Counted from the first letter of the stretch, positions 14,668 through 23,743 are shown. The stretch is 34,406 bases of DNA from Chloroflexi bacterium RBG_13_53_26 (GCA_001795035.1 MGMW01000112.1:1-34406), one strand, 5' to 3'. The notes: a model not told the origin generated them from the letters alone. Program-made: numbers and translations.

Positions 14668-15954
14668 ATGATACTTGAGCTCAAGGACTACGTAGGTGAC
14701 ATGAAAAGATGTGCCAGGTGCTCGTTGTGCAAATGGCCACCTCTGGCCCAAATGAAGAGCTGGAGATTCTCGAATAACTGCCCCAGCATTGCCAGGTACA
14801 ATTTTCACTCGTACTCTGGCGGCGGCAGGATGGCCCTGGGACTAGCCCTGGCCGAAGGGCGGCTGGATGAGATAACGGATGAACTGTTGAACATTGTCTA
14901 CCGATGTACAGCCTGCGGTGCCTGCGATTCATCCTGCAAGTACAATGCCGAACTGGAAGTTCTATGGCCCATCTACTCCACCCGCGCACACCTTGTAGGC
15001 ATGGGATACTTGCTACCCGAGCACTCGATGATCATTGAGAGTCTCAGGAAAGAAGACAACACCATGATGCAGCCCAAAGCCGATCGCGGCAAATGGGCCG
15101 AAGGTCTTGACGTCAAAGATCTCTCCAAAGGCGAGAAAGCAGAGGTTGTATATCATGCCGGATGTCTCTACTGCTACGACCCGGAGCTGTCAGCCATAGC
15201 CAGAGATACGGTCACGCTGCTCAAAGAGGCCGGAGTTGATGTGGGTATCAGGGGCAGCCAGGAGACATGCTGCGGTAGTATCGCCTTCCAACTGGGCTTT
15301 CAGGGTGAGTTCATTAAGTTCGCCGAGAGCAATATCGATGACTGGAATGCAGCCGGCGTGACAGAAGTCATCACTTCATGTGCCTGCGGATTCGGCATCA
15401 TGAAGTCCGTGTATCCGCTTCTGGGCAAGGAAATGAAGTTCAAGGTGCTGCATATAACCCAGTATCTTGACGAACTGATCAAGCAGGGCAAGTTGAAGCT
15501 TTCCAGAAGTTTGTCCATGCGGGTCACCTATCACGACCCATGCAACCTGGGTCGGAAATCCGAGACATACGTGCCGTGGAAAGGCGAAGAAAAGAAGGTG
15601 CTCGGCCAATTCATCCTGAGGGAACCAGAGAAGATTGTACACCGGGGCTGGAACGGCATTTATGAGCCTCCCCGCAATATCATAAGGAGTGTGCCCGGTA
15701 TCCATCTGGTGGAGATGGAGAGGATCATGGAGTACTCCTGGTGCTGCGGGGCTGGTTCTGGTGTGAAGCAGACGATGAACGATCTCGCGCTCTGGACCGC
15801 ATCCGAACGCATAGAGGAAGCGAAGTCTGTAGGCAGCGAAGCAATCATAACTGCTTGCCCATGGTGTGAGCGCAATTTCAAGGATGCGATCACGGAGGCT
15901 GGAGACAATCTAATGGTCTATGACATTGTAGAACTGGTTAGACAAGCTCTATAA
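14668..15954 (+). CDS. HdrD/GlpC/LutA-like Fe-S protein with two CCG domains
   Basis: A 428-residue cytoplasmic electron-transfer subunit. It has an N-terminal double cluster domain: Cys15, 18, 21 with Cys38, then CTACGACDSSC (Cys80, 83, 86, 90). Two cysteine-rich CCG domains follow, with Cys-Cys-Gly at 201-203 and 359-361 and supporting cysteines near 166-169, 238-240, 292 and 397. In HdrB/HdrD such domains hold noncubane [4Fe-4S] clusters; in GlpC and LctD-associated subunits they relay electrons. GGGAGAG precedes the ATG. It occupies the operon place where EtfA is usually found, after EtfB. It probably connects the FAD oxidases, ETF beta and the FixC/FixX pair. Partner identity is inferred from context. 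Confidence 0.9.
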   Translation: MILELKDYVGDMKRCARCSLCKWPPLAQMKSWRFSNNCPSIARYNFHSYSGGGRMALGLALAEGRLDEITDELLNIVYRCTACGACDSSCKYNAELEVLWPIYSTRAHLVGMGYLLPEHSMIIESLRKEDNTMMQPKADRGKWAEGLDVKDLSKGEKAEVVYHAGCLYCYDPELSAIARDTVTLLKEAGVDVGIRGSQETCCGSIAFQLGFQGEFIKFAESNIDDWNAAGVTEVITSCACGFGIMKSVYPLLGKEMKFKVLHITQYLDELIKQGKLKLSRSLSMRVTYHDPCNLGRKSETYVPWKGEEKKVLGQFILREPEKIVHRGWNGIYEPPRNIIRSVPGIHLVEMERIMEYSWCCGAGSGVKQTMNDLALWTASERIEEAKSVGSEAIITACPWCERNFKDAITEAGDNLMVYDIVELVRQAL

Positions 15955-15983
15955 CCACTCTTTTGAGAGTGAAGGAGGCAATA

Positions 15984-17546
15984 ATGGCCCTTCGCGGAGA
16001 TATTTACAGATTGTTTGAAAGTGTTGTCGGCCCTGAGAACATATCAGACGATCCGGCGGTGCTCAGATCATACATGTATCAGCCGTTTGGAGCCAAGGAG
16101 GGCGTGTGGGCCGATATCTCGCCTGCGGCCGTTATCATGCCCTCGAGCACTGAGGAGGTCGTTGCCATAGCCAAAATCTGCAATAGATACGGCATTGTGT
16201 TCAAGGCCATGAGCACCGGGTGGGGCATGCACAACCTGCCGGGAGTTGAGGGTGCAGTGTCTCTTGACCTGCGCCGCATGAATCGCATCCTCGAGATAGA
16301 CGAAAAAAACATGTACGCTGTTGTCGAGCCACACGTGATCTGTATGCAACTCCAGGTAGAGGCAATGAAAAAGGGCCTGAACTGCCACATTATCGGCGCA
16401 GGATCCAATACATCGGTGCTGGCCAGTGCGACTTCAGTGGTTGGCTACGGACCGGATGGACTGAGTATGGGGTTCAGCGGGCGCAATCTTCTTGGGGTAG
16501 AATGGGTACTTCCTACCGGCGATGTTCTCAAGCTAGGATCCCTAGGTGCAGACTCGGGCTGGTTCTGCGGCGATGGTCCAGGCCCCAGCCTGCGAGGCAT
16601 AATGAGGGGTTGGGAAGGAGCTTGGGGAGGCCTCGGCGTTTTCACCAAAGGTGCTGTTAAGCTGTTCCACTGGAACGGGCCGACTGAACTAGAGATGAAG
16701 CGAACACCTCCAAATTACGTACTCAAGGAGCCTCTCAGGTTTTTCAAAGTTTCGCTGTTCAGTTTCTCCACTATCGAGAAACTCGCAGAGGCAGCCCTGA
16801 AGTTAGGGGAGGCAGAGATCGGATACTTCATTTCGCGGCTAAGCCCGTCCTTTGTTGGCCTGCAGTTGGCTTCTGGTGCGAATTACGTTGCCACATGGAA
16901 TACGGGCATGCTTCAGCAAATGCTGAAGTATGCCTTCCTCTTTGTTATCTTCGCTAACTCTGAGAGGGAGTTTGAGTATCAGCAAAAATTGCTGGCGCAG
17001 ATTCTTGAAGAGACCGACGGTCAGACTTCGCCAATATCTGAGACCAAGGAGATGCAGGAGCAGACTTCAACAGCCGTAATCAAAGTGGATGCAGTTGTAC
17101 GCTCATGCTTCCGAACTACAGGGGGGTTCAATACATCTTTCGGCTCTATGGATACTGTGGACTTGGCCATGAATCAGATCAAGGCAGGTACGGAACTTAA
17201 AGACAAGTACATCAATAAGGGCGTCATCATGGACGACGGAGGAGACAATTCCGCCACATTAGCGTTTGACCAGGGACATCTTGCCTATACTGAAATGTTG
17301 ATTATGTACGATCACCACGACCGTGATTCTGCAGAAGGTGCCTGTCAGTATCTGGCTGAGTCAAATCAGGCGTGTTTGGACAAGAAGCTCGGACCACCAA
17401 TATTCCAGATCTCGCAGATCGGCAAGGGGAAGCACGGGGCTTTCGGGCCCGCATGTTTCAATTATGATAGCTGGCTGCGCAAAATCAAAGGAGAATTTGA
17501 CCCGAACAATACGTCCGATCCTACTGCCTACGCATCGCCGGAATGA
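15984..17546 (+). CDS. PCMH-type FAD-linked oxidase, copy 2
   Basis: A second FAD-binding type 4 oxidase, 520 residues. The start is ATG 15984 after AAGGAGG; an earlier in-frame start at 15963 would overlap the ribosome site. FAD-domain motifs include AVIMPSSTEEVVAIAKICN, GAVSLDLRRMNRIL, YAVVEPHV, LGVEWVLPTGDVLKLGS and a Gly-rich stretch WEGAWGGLGVFTKGAVKLFHW; it ends EFDPNNTSDPT. It is only distantly similar to copy 1, which argues for distinct substrates or a heteromeric pair rather than a recent duplication. It starts 29 bases after the CCG gene. Related 4-cresol dehydrogenase-like proteins act on alcohols or hydroxy acids, but the substrate here cannot be named. Confidence 0.87.
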   Translation: MALRGDIYRLFESVVGPENISDDPAVLRSYMYQPFGAKEGVWADISPAAVIMPSSTEEVVAIAKICNRYGIVFKAMSTGWGMHNLPGVEGAVSLDLRRMNRILEIDEKNMYAVVEPHVICMQLQVEAMKKGLNCHIIGAGSNTSVLASATSVVGYGPDGLSMGFSGRNLLGVEWVLPTGDVLKLGSLGADSGWFCGDGPGPSLRGIMRGWEGAWGGLGVFTKGAVKLFHWNGPTELEMKRTPPNYVLKEPLRFFKVSLFSFSTIEKLAEAALKLGEAEIGYFISRLSPSFVGLQLASGANYVATWNTGMLQQMLKYAFLFVIFANSEREFEYQQKLLAQILEETDGQTSPISETKEMQEQTSTAVIKVDAVVRSCFRTTGGFNTSFGSMDTVDLAMNQIKAGTELKDKYINKGVIMDDGGDNSATLAFDQGHLAYTEMLIMYDHHDRDSAEGACQYLAESNQACLDKKLGPPIFQISQIGKGKHGAFGPACFNYDSWLRKIKGEFDPNNTSDPTAYASPE

Positions 17547-17618
17547 TGATATTAACTACCTCACCCGGCATTCGACCGCAATCCGTGAATAGTCTCAGTA
17601 TTCGAAGGAGGTGGCTAG

Positions 17619-19010
17619 ATGAATAGTTATGATCTGATTGTAGTTGGCGGCGGCCCTGGAGGTAGCGCCGCAGCCAAGGAGGCCGCTGACAGCGGACTCA
17701 AGGTAATCGTCTTCGAGCGGGGGAGGTTCTGCGGCGAGAAAAATTCATCAGGCTTCGGATTGTCGCCCAAGGCTGCTCGGGATTTTGACTACATCAGGGA
17801 ACTCGATGTGCCCTCACTGTGGCCCACCAAGTTCGGCATGATGCACATCGTCGAACCCCAACCATCAAATGCAGATCGGATGACCTGGGGGCTGACACCG
17901 CCAAGGCGTAGCAGCTACCCACAGGCCAGCGAGTACATGGTGCAGATGATGTACCGGGCTGAGTTCGACCAGTGGATGATGGAGAAGGCCACCTCAGCAG
18001 GAGCAGAGTTAAAGCTTACTACCCTGATCACCAACGTTCTTCGGGATGGCGAACAAGTGGTAGGTGTGATAGACAACGAAGGCAACCAATATCAGGCACC
18101 GGTGGTGATTGCAGCAGATGGTGCTCACTCCTTGGTAGCCCAAAAGGCGGGGCTGAGAAACAAATGGGACAAGGATCAGGTTACCGTGCTGGCTACTGTC
18201 GATTTCGAAGCAGATTCAGAGCGGATTGCCGAATACTGCGGTGACACAAACGTCCACATTTTCATGGGGCCAGACCGAGGAGGGTATGTGTGCGTTTTCC
18301 GAAACGGATTCCACGTAGGTTCCCGACCCGCCAAGACCCTGTTGAGTGAAATAGACGCGGGCCGTAACTTGTCCACCACATCTATCACCGACAACACACG
18401 ACTGGATTTTGTCCAGCGCCTGATCAAGGCTACTAGAGCTGAGCCTCGAGAGTTCCAGCTTCACTTTCTGCCCTGGCTAAAAAGATTCAACGAGAGAATC
18501 TATACCGGGGGACTCATGCTCACCGGTGACGCTGCGGGAGTCCCTGAGCCGTTTATGGCAGAAGGAGTGTGGCAGGCGATGTATTCGTCGAGGCTGGCGG
18601 CTCAAGTTGCTCTGCGAGCGCACAAAGACAAAGACTTTTCTAAAGCATATCTGAGCCAATATATGGAGGAACTCAAAATGTCGCCCGTGGGAGTTGATTT
18701 CATGGCCGGCACGGAGTTAAGGGACTTCTTTTCCGAGTGGACCTCACAGACATTCTACGATCTGTTCGATAACCTGGCGGATGCCATGTTCTATGGAATG
18801 CTCACCATGGCCGAACCTCATGCTCAGGGAATGTTGCGCGTGCCCGCAATACTCGTGGATATGATCCCACAACTGCTTTTCCTGACGCGCTACTACTTCC
18901 CCATAGCAGAGGAAGCCTCGAGGGAAAAGATTACCAACTTCCTAGCAGGGATGAAGATGATGGCCCCTATACTTAAGAGCATGATGCCACCGGCAGCAGG
19001 AGGAAAGTAA
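17619..19010 (+). CDS. FixC-like electron-transfer flavoprotein:quinone oxidoreductase family protein
   Basis: A 463-residue FAD protein of the geranylgeranyl-reductase/FixC/ETF-QO group. It starts MNSYDLIVVGGGPGGSAAAKEA (dinucleotide fold, residues 4-30) followed by a FERG motif. VIAADGAHSLVAQKAGL and TGDAAGVPEPFMAEGVWQAM are the second and third FAD signatures. AAGGAGGTGG lies upstream of the ATG. It is followed after 2 bases by a two-cluster ferredoxin, the same FixC-FixX pairing seen in fixABCX operons. FixC normally passes electrons from EtfAB (FixAB) to quinone. The C-terminal third has hydrophobic stretches (ILVDMIPQLLFLTRYYFPIA) that could touch the membrane. Quinone use is inferred, not shown. 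Confidence 0.88.
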   Translation: MNSYDLIVVGGGPGGSAAAKEAADSGLKVIVFERGRFCGEKNSSGFGLSPKAARDFDYIRELDVPSLWPTKFGMMHIVEPQPSNADRMTWGLTPPRRSSYPQASEYMVQMMYRAEFDQWMMEKATSAGAELKLTTLITNVLRDGEQVVGVIDNEGNQYQAPVVIAADGAHSLVAQKAGLRNKWDKDQVTVLATVDFEADSERIAEYCGDTNVHIFMGPDRGGYVCVFRNGFHVGSRPAKTLLSEIDAGRNLSTTSITDNTRLDFVQRLIKATRAEPREFQLHFLPWLKRFNERIYTGGLMLTGDAAGVPEPFMAEGVWQAMYSSRLAAQVALRAHKDKDFSKAYLSQYMEELKMSPVGVDFMAGTELRDFFSEWTSQTFYDLFDNLADAMFYGMLTMAEPHAQGMLRVPAILVDMIPQLLFLTRYYFPIAEEASREKITNFLAGMKMMAPILKSMMPPAAGGK

Positions 19011-19012
19011 CC

Positions 19013-19291
19013 ATGGAGAAACATCCAATACAGAAAAGAGAGTTGGTAACAGTGATTGAATCACCTGTCGACTTTATCAGGGTCGATCAAGAGAAGTGCG
19101 TCGGCTGCAAGAACTGTGTGATAATCTGTGGCATGGATTTGTGGAGAATGAGTAACGGCAAAGCTTTGTTGGCCTCCGACTACAAGAGGTTCTGTACCGA
19201 GTGCGCTTCCTGCTATACCGTTTGCGACTACAATGCAATCGAGTTCACCTTCCCACCGCCAGGGTATGGCATTGTGTACGAGAAAGGCTGA
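19013..19291 (+). CDS. FixX-like two-cluster ferredoxin
   Basis: A 92-residue ferredoxin-like protein. Two Cys-x2-Cys-x2-Cys-x3-Cys motifs (Cys29, 32, 35, 39 in CVGCKNCVIIC; Cys61, 64, 67, 71 in CTECASCYTVC) predict two clusters. The first motif is followed by GMDLW instead of the usual Pro. The N-terminal extension and aromatic, Pro-rich C-terminus (EFTFPPPGYGIVYEKG) match FixX proteins that dock on FixC. GGAGG overlaps the end of the FixC-like gene, so the pair is coupled. It is the last gene of the six-gene operon. The role is electron exit or entry for the FixC-like flavoprotein. Confidence 0.9.
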   Translation: MEKHPIQKRELVTVIESPVDFIRVDQEKCVGCKNCVIICGMDLWRMSNGKALLASDYKRFCTECASCYTVCDYNAIEFTFPPPGYGIVYEKG

Positions 19292-19327
19292 TCTGAGGAC
19301 TTTGGGATCGAACCGACTCATTGATAA

Positions 19328-19336
19328 TGATATAAT
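19328..19336 (+). promoter_or_regulatory. Extended -10 promoter, possibly giving a leaderless transcript
   Basis: TGATATAAT (TGn plus consensus TATAAT at 19331-19336) stands only 9 bases before the GTG start of the amidohydrolase. A start of transcription about 7 bases past the -10 would leave almost no 5' leader. No Shine-Dalgarno sequence is visible. Confidence 0.45.
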
Positions 19337-19345
19337 CTCTGCAAC

Positions 19346-20188
19346 GTGATAGTTGATTTCCATACCCATATCTTCCCGCCGGAGATGAAGAATCGACACC
19401 AGGACTATCTGCGCGATGATGTCCTGTTCTCTGAGCTCTATTCCTCTCCCAAGGCCAAAATTGCCACCGCTGAAGACCTTATCTCCAGCATGGATAATTC
19501 CGGGGTCGATTTGTCAGTGATACTGAATGCAGGCTGGACAAGTCATGAGGCCTGTGTTCGAACAAACGACTATATTCTCGATGCAGCAGCACGCTACCCA
19601 AAGCGTCTGATTCCCTTCTGTGCTATACAGCCGAAGGTCGGGGAGGCAGCAATAGTGGAACTGGAACGCTGTGTCAGGGGTGGGGCGAAGGGGATTGGAG
19701 AGATGAGGTCAGATACTCAGGGCTTCGACTTGGCAGACAAAGAGGTGATGGGGCCCGTTGTCGAAGTGGCCAGGAAACACAGCTTGATCTTCCTCACCCA
19801 TGCCTCAGAGCCTGTAGGACATCAATACCCGGGGAAGGGCAAGATTACGCCGGATGTTCTATATCGCTTTATCTCGACCTTCCCTGAACTTACTGTCGTC
19901 TGTGCTCACTGGGGTGGCGGCCTACCCTTCTACGCTTTGATGCCTGAGGTGGCTTCTGCCCTGACCAACACCTTCTTCGATACCGCTGCTACGCCTTTCC
20001 TTTACCAGCCTCATATCTTCAAGCACGTCGTGGAGATTTTGGGCGCTGACAAGATACTCCTTGGCAGTGACAATCCCCTGATCTCACCCGAGAGGGTGAC
20101 GAAGCAGATCGAGTCTACTGGTCTGCCTGCAGAGGCAAAGGCCATGATCCTTGGGGGAAACGCACAGAGGCTGCTGGGATGGAGCTAG
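19346..20188 (+). CDS. Amidohydrolase family 2 (metal-dependent hydrolase/decarboxylase)
   Basis: A 280-residue TIM-barrel hydrolase of the amidohydrolase_2 (ACMSD-like) family. It begins MIVDFHTHIFP with the metal-binding HxH (His6, His8). Further ligands fit the histidine of FLTHASEP, the histidine of VCAHWGGG and the aspartate of LLGSDNPL. The start is GTG, since the HxH must be near the N-terminus and no upstream in-frame start is closer. Its last 10 bases overlap the ATG of the RNA phosphodiesterase gene. Family members hydrolyse amides or decarboxylate aromatic acids; the substrate is unknown. It could belong functionally to the preceding electron-transfer operon, but it seems to have its own promoter. 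Confidence 0.85.
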   Translation: MIVDFHTHIFPPEMKNRHQDYLRDDVLFSELYSSPKAKIATAEDLISSMDNSGVDLSVILNAGWTSHEACVRTNDYILDAAARYPKRLIPFCAIQPKVGEAAIVELERCVRGGAKGIGEMRSDTQGFDLADKEVMGPVVEVARKHSLIFLTHASEPVGHQYPGKGKITPDVLYRFISTFPELTVVCAHWGGGLPFYALMPEVASALTNTFFDTAATPFLYQPHIFKHVVEILGADKILLGSDNPLISPERVTKQIESTGLPAEAKAMILGGNAQRLLGWS

Positions 20189-20766
20189 TCCGCAGTTTCA
20201 TCGCTATTGAACTCCCGCAAGAGATAAAGGCCGAGCTTACTGCAATGGAGGAGAACCTCAAGGCAAGACGGCATCCCTTTGTGAAGTGGGTCGATCCAGA
20301 GAGCATTCACCTTACCCTCAAGTTCCTGGGCAGTGTAGCCCTGGACACCATACCGCAAATAGTCGAAGCAATGACCAGGATAGCCCAACCAGCATCGCCG
20401 TTTTCCCTGCAAGTGAGGGGGGCAGGCGCCTTCCCCAATTGGCAGCGGCCGCAGGTCATCTGGGTGGGGATCGGGGGCGAAATAGGCAGGTTAGCTGCGT
20501 TGCAGAAGGAGTTGGAGGCTGCCCTGTCTCCACTGGGTTTTCCACCTGAGTCCCGGGCTTTCAGCCCGCATCTGACTCTGGGAAGGCTCAGGGACCGCGT
20601 ATCTCCTGAAGATAGGCGAAGATTTGGCCAATGGGCTGAGTCTGTGAAGTTTGAAGTCAGCCCATCCTTCGAGGTTGATGCCCTCAGGTTGATGAAGAGC
20701 CAGTTGACCCCTGATGGCCCCATCTACTCCGGGCTTAGCTCTGTACATCTGACGGGCCAGGGCTGA
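20179..20766 (+). CDS. thpR: RNA 2',3'-cyclic phosphodiesterase (LigT family)
   Basis: A 195-residue 2H phosphoesterase. The two catalytic HxT motifs are His44 (IHLTLKFLG) and His131 (PHLTLGRLRD), correctly spaced. The N-terminus VRSFIAIELPQEIKAEL is the typical family opening. It opens 2',3'-cyclic phosphates on RNA ends, and in vitro members also ligate tRNA halves with 2'-5' bonds. The ATG lies inside the end of the amidohydrolase gene, suggesting coupled translation. It converges on selB with a 26-base gap and no clear terminator. Confidence 0.92.
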   Translation: MELVRSFIAIELPQEIKAELTAMEENLKARRHPFVKWVDPESIHLTLKFLGSVALDTIPQIVEAMTRIAQPASPFSLQVRGAGAFPNWQRPQVIWVGIGGEIGRLAALQKELEAALSPLGFPPESRAFSPHLTLGRLRDRVSPEDRRRFGQWAESVKFEVSPSFEVDALRLMKSQLTPDGPIYSGLSSVHLTGQG

Positions 20767-20792
20767 TCTCCTCTGCAAAGCCGGCGTCGCGT

Positions 20793-22649
20793 TTATCTCA
20801 GCACCCGTTCGTCGCCAACACGTCGGGTGATCTTCTGCTCATCAAGGTGTTCCATCAGAGCCAGGGCGTACTTGCGGCTGGTTTGAAAGAGATCGCGCAC
20901 TTCCGCCACCGTTATCTTGCCGTGTGATTTGACGTGGGCGATAACACGTTCCACCATTTCATCATAGGCCGAGGCGGCAAAGATGACATTTTCGGCTACC
21001 TTCACTACCTTCCGTTGCTCGATCAGCAGTTCGAGCAGTTCCTGATCCATGGTTGTCTCGCTGGGCGGGGAATAGGGGTTTTGGGTCAAAGGCCTGAGGA
21101 AAGCATCTACGGCAGCCTGCTGCCCTTTTTTCAGCTCTATCCGATGAGAAGGCAGATAAACGAGTTTGCCAGCCTCCGCCAGCGCACCGTCCCGCACAAG
21201 TTGCTGCACTGCCGCAGGGAATGAGCCAGGGGGGATCGTCAGCTTGCTCTTCAGCTCCTCTTTGGGCATACCTGAACGGAGAGGGAACTGCTGATGGTAA
21301 CGCCCCACTGCTCGCGTTACTTTGTCTGTCAGACGCCGCCAACCCGTAGACGAAAAGAGCAGCGCATGAGACCCTTTGTCGCCAAGCATCACCAGCTTAC
21401 TTTCAAAAAGCAGGGATTCTATAGCCTGCTCTACTTCGGATTGAGATAGGCTGGAACGGGTCAGTAGCTCACCCATCGCCAGAGGCTCTTGGGCCTCCAG
21501 GGTTGCCAGTAGTATATCATTAGGCCCGCCCTTCTCCCTCGCAGCCAGTCCCTGAATGGTGCTCGCCTGAAAGCGGCGGTGGCGTCTTGGATAGGCATCC
21601 ACAATCTCGCCGCCACCCAGAGTGTCCTTAGAGGAGCGAATGACGAAGAGGTCACCCTTGACCACAGCCACCGGACGAGAGAGGGCTATCTGTGCCCAAC
21701 TCCTATCCCCGGGTTCAAGCTTTTCTTTTTCCAGCAATCGCACCTTTCCGATTGCCTCAAGGGCATTGCTGTGGAAAGTGATCTCGGCGTTATGTCTCAG
21801 AGGGTGAGTCACCCTGGGAAGTAGCTCTATCTTGACATCCACTACTTTTGTAGGGCGCAACCAGTCAGGGGTGGTCAACACATCGCCACGCTCCAGTTGA
21901 GCCGTGGACAGGCCTGACAGGTTAGCTGCCACTCTGCTTCCGGGGGAAGCGGTTTCCACCTTCCTTTTGTGGGTCTGGAGCCCGCGCAGGCGTGCCTTGA
22001 AGCGAGACGGGAGTATTTCTACCTCCTGTCCCACCATGAGGTTTCCGTCCACAAGCGTCCCTGTCACTACAGTGCCGAAGCCGGCGATGGTGAATACCCG
22101 GTCAATGGGAAGCCTCGGTCTGCCGACGTCCCTTTTGGGTTGGGTGGCGTCCAGAAGACGATCAATGGTAGCCACAAGTTCAGGCAGACCTTCTCCGGTT
22201 ACCGCAGACACGCCGATGATGGGGGCTGGAGCCAGAGCAGTGCCAGCTATGACCTCTTTGACCTCCATGGTGACCAACTCCAGTAGTTCCTGATCTACCA
22301 GGTCCTTCTTGGTGATAACGACAATCCCCTTTTCCAGACGAAGCAGGTCGAGGATGGCCAGATGCTCCCTCGTCTGCGGCATCACACCCTCATCGGCAGC
22401 GATGACCAGCAGGGCCAGATCGATACCCCCCACCCCAGCCAGCATATTCTTGATGAACCTCTCATGCCCTGGAACATCGACGATGCTGACTTCCCGACCA
22501 CTGGGCAACTTCAGCCAGGCAAAGCCGAGGTCGATAGTCATGCCCCGCTCTTTCTCTTCGGTCAGGCGGTCGGGGTCGATACCGGTTAGCGCCTCAACCA
22601 GGCGGGATTTGCCATGGTCTACGTGGCCAGCCGTGCCAAGAACAAACAT
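20793..22649 (-). CDS. selB: Selenocysteine-specific translation elongation factor
   Basis: A GTPase that carries selenocysteyl-tRNA to UGA codons by also binding the SECIS hairpin of the mRNA. It has 618 residues. The G domain shows [41 protein letters not shown] and ITKKDLVD. Domains II and III follow ([28 protein letters not shown]). The C-terminal part from about residue 370 is a series of winged-helix domains ending with [40 protein letters not shown], the typical SECIS-reading module. It starts 3 bases after the selD stop on the same strand. Together with the Sec codon in selD this shows an active selenocysteine system. Confidence 0.97.
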   Translation of the reverse strand: MFVLGTAGHVDHGKSRLVEALTGIDPDRLTEEKERGMTIDLGFAWLKLPSGREVSIVDVPGHERFIKNMLAGVGGIDLALLVIAADEGVMPQTREHLAILDLLRLEKGIVVITKKDLVDQELLELVTMEVKEVIAGTALAPAPIIGVSAVTGEGLPELVATIDRLLDATQPKRDVGRPRLPIDRVFTIAGFGTVVTGTLVDGNLMVGQEVEILPSRFKARLRGLQTHKRKVETASPGSRVAANLSGLSTAQLERGDVLTTPDWLRPTKVVDVKIELLPRVTHPLRHNAEITFHSNALEAIGKVRLLEKEKLEPGDRSWAQIALSRPVAVVKGDLFVIRSSKDTLGGGEIVDAYPRRHRRFQASTIQGLAAREKGGPNDILLATLEAQEPLAMGELLTRSSLSQSEVEQAIESLLFESKLVMLGDKGSHALLFSSTGWRRLTDKVTRAVGRYHQQFPLRSGMPKEELKSKLTIPPGSFPAAVQQLVRDGALAEAGKLVYLPSHRIELKKGQQAAVDAFLRPLTQNPYSPPSETTMDQELLELLIEQRKVVKVAENVIFAASAYDEMVERVIAHVKSHGKITVAEVRDLFQTSRKYALALMEHLDEQKITRRVGDERVLR

Positions 22650-22652
22650 ACC

Positions 22653-23705
22653 CTACCCCTCTATGATGATCATTTCCTTGGGTTGCCCTACTACCTCTCC
22701 AACAATTCTAGCCTCAACCACGCCAGCTTTGTGCAATCTGGAAAGCAATAGGTCTGCTTTGGCAGCGCTGACCGCGATGAACAAACCACCGGAAGTTTGT
22801 GGATCGAAGAGGACGTCTTGCACATATTCTGGGACTTCAGTTGCCTTCTTCACCATGCTGGAACGGAACTCCTTGTTACGGTATGTGCCTCCAGGGATCA
22901 TTCCCATCTGGGCAAACTCTATGGCCTCAGCAAACACGGGGACAGAAGCAGCGCGAATCTTCATACCGATCTCACTGTCCTGGATCATTTCACAGGCATG
23001 TCCCAGAAGGCCAAAACCTGTGATATCGGTACAGGCATTGACTCCGATTTCCTGCATCGCTTCGGAGGCTACCTTGTTGAGAGTGGCCATATGGCCGGCG
23101 ACTTTGGTCACGGTTTCTTCACCTGCCACCCTCCCTTTGATAGCGGTGTTGATGATGCCTGTGCCCAACGGTTTCGTCAGTATCAGCTTGTCTCCTGCCT
23201 TGGCTCCTGTCTTGGTGATCACTTTGCTTGGGTGCATGACACCAGTGACAGAGAGCCCGTATTTCAACTCCGTATCATCAACACTGTGCCCACCGACTAG
23301 CACCACACCAGCCTCCCTCATTTTCTCCAGCCCGCCCCTCAGAATTTCCCTCAATACCGATATGTCCAGAGTCTTGATGGGGAAGCAGACTACATTCATG
23401 GCGGTGAGGGGTTTGCCTCCCATGGCATAAACGTCGCTAAGGGCATTGGCCACCGCGATCTGCCCAAAGGTATAGGGATCATCGACAATGGGCGTGAAGA
23501 AGTCAATGGTCTGTATGATAGCCAGATCTTCGCTCAGCTTATACACACCAGCGTCGTCAGCCTTCTCCAGCCCCACGATGAGATTGGGGTCATGGATCAA
23601 GGGCAAGCCACACAATGCCCTGTCCAGGTCCCCTGGACCCAGCTTGGAAGCTCAACCTGCGCCGCGAACAGTCTCGGTGAGCCTGGGGTGCCCTTTGTCG
23701 TTCAT
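22653..23705 (-). CDS. selD: Selenide, water dikinase, itself a selenoprotein (in-frame TGA = Sec18)
   Basis: Makes selenophosphate from selenide and ATP. A naive reading starts at 23615 and lacks the catalytic N-terminus. The full gene starts at ATG 23705 after AAGGAG, giving 350 residues with an in-frame TGA at 23652-23654. The context is VRGAG[12 protein letters not shown], where relatives have GAGC and a catalytic lysine three residues later (Lys21 here). The TGA therefore occupies the exact catalytic cysteine position and codes for selenocysteine, as in other known SelD selenoproteins. A SECIS-like hairpin follows directly. Further motifs are [51 protein letters not shown]-like GGHSVDD, and DPQTSGGL. 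It lies just upstream of selB in a seven-gene selenium operon. Confidence 0.96.
23622..23654 (-). promoter_or_regulatory. Sec codon and SECIS-like hairpin in selD
   Basis: On the minus strand the TGA (23654-23652) is followed after 13 bases by a perfect 7-bp stem GTCCAGG/CCTGGAC closed by the loop GGA (23638-23622). Bacterial SECIS elements are hairpins immediately downstream of the UGA with a short, G-containing apical loop, and this one fits in place and size. SelB binding is inferred. Confidence 0.8.
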
Positions 23706-23743
23706 TTACTTCTCCTTCGACCGATTCTCACCCATATGAGGTG

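Noticed and set aside
22309-23430. Long plus-strand frame (373 codons) opposite selB and selD
   Set aside because: Low-complexity Ser/Pro/Thr-rich shadow of two firmly identified genes; no start site or motif.
22653-23615. Short selD starting at MCGLPLIHD
   Set aside because: Lacks the catalytic N-terminus; read-through of the TGA gives the full family length and motif.
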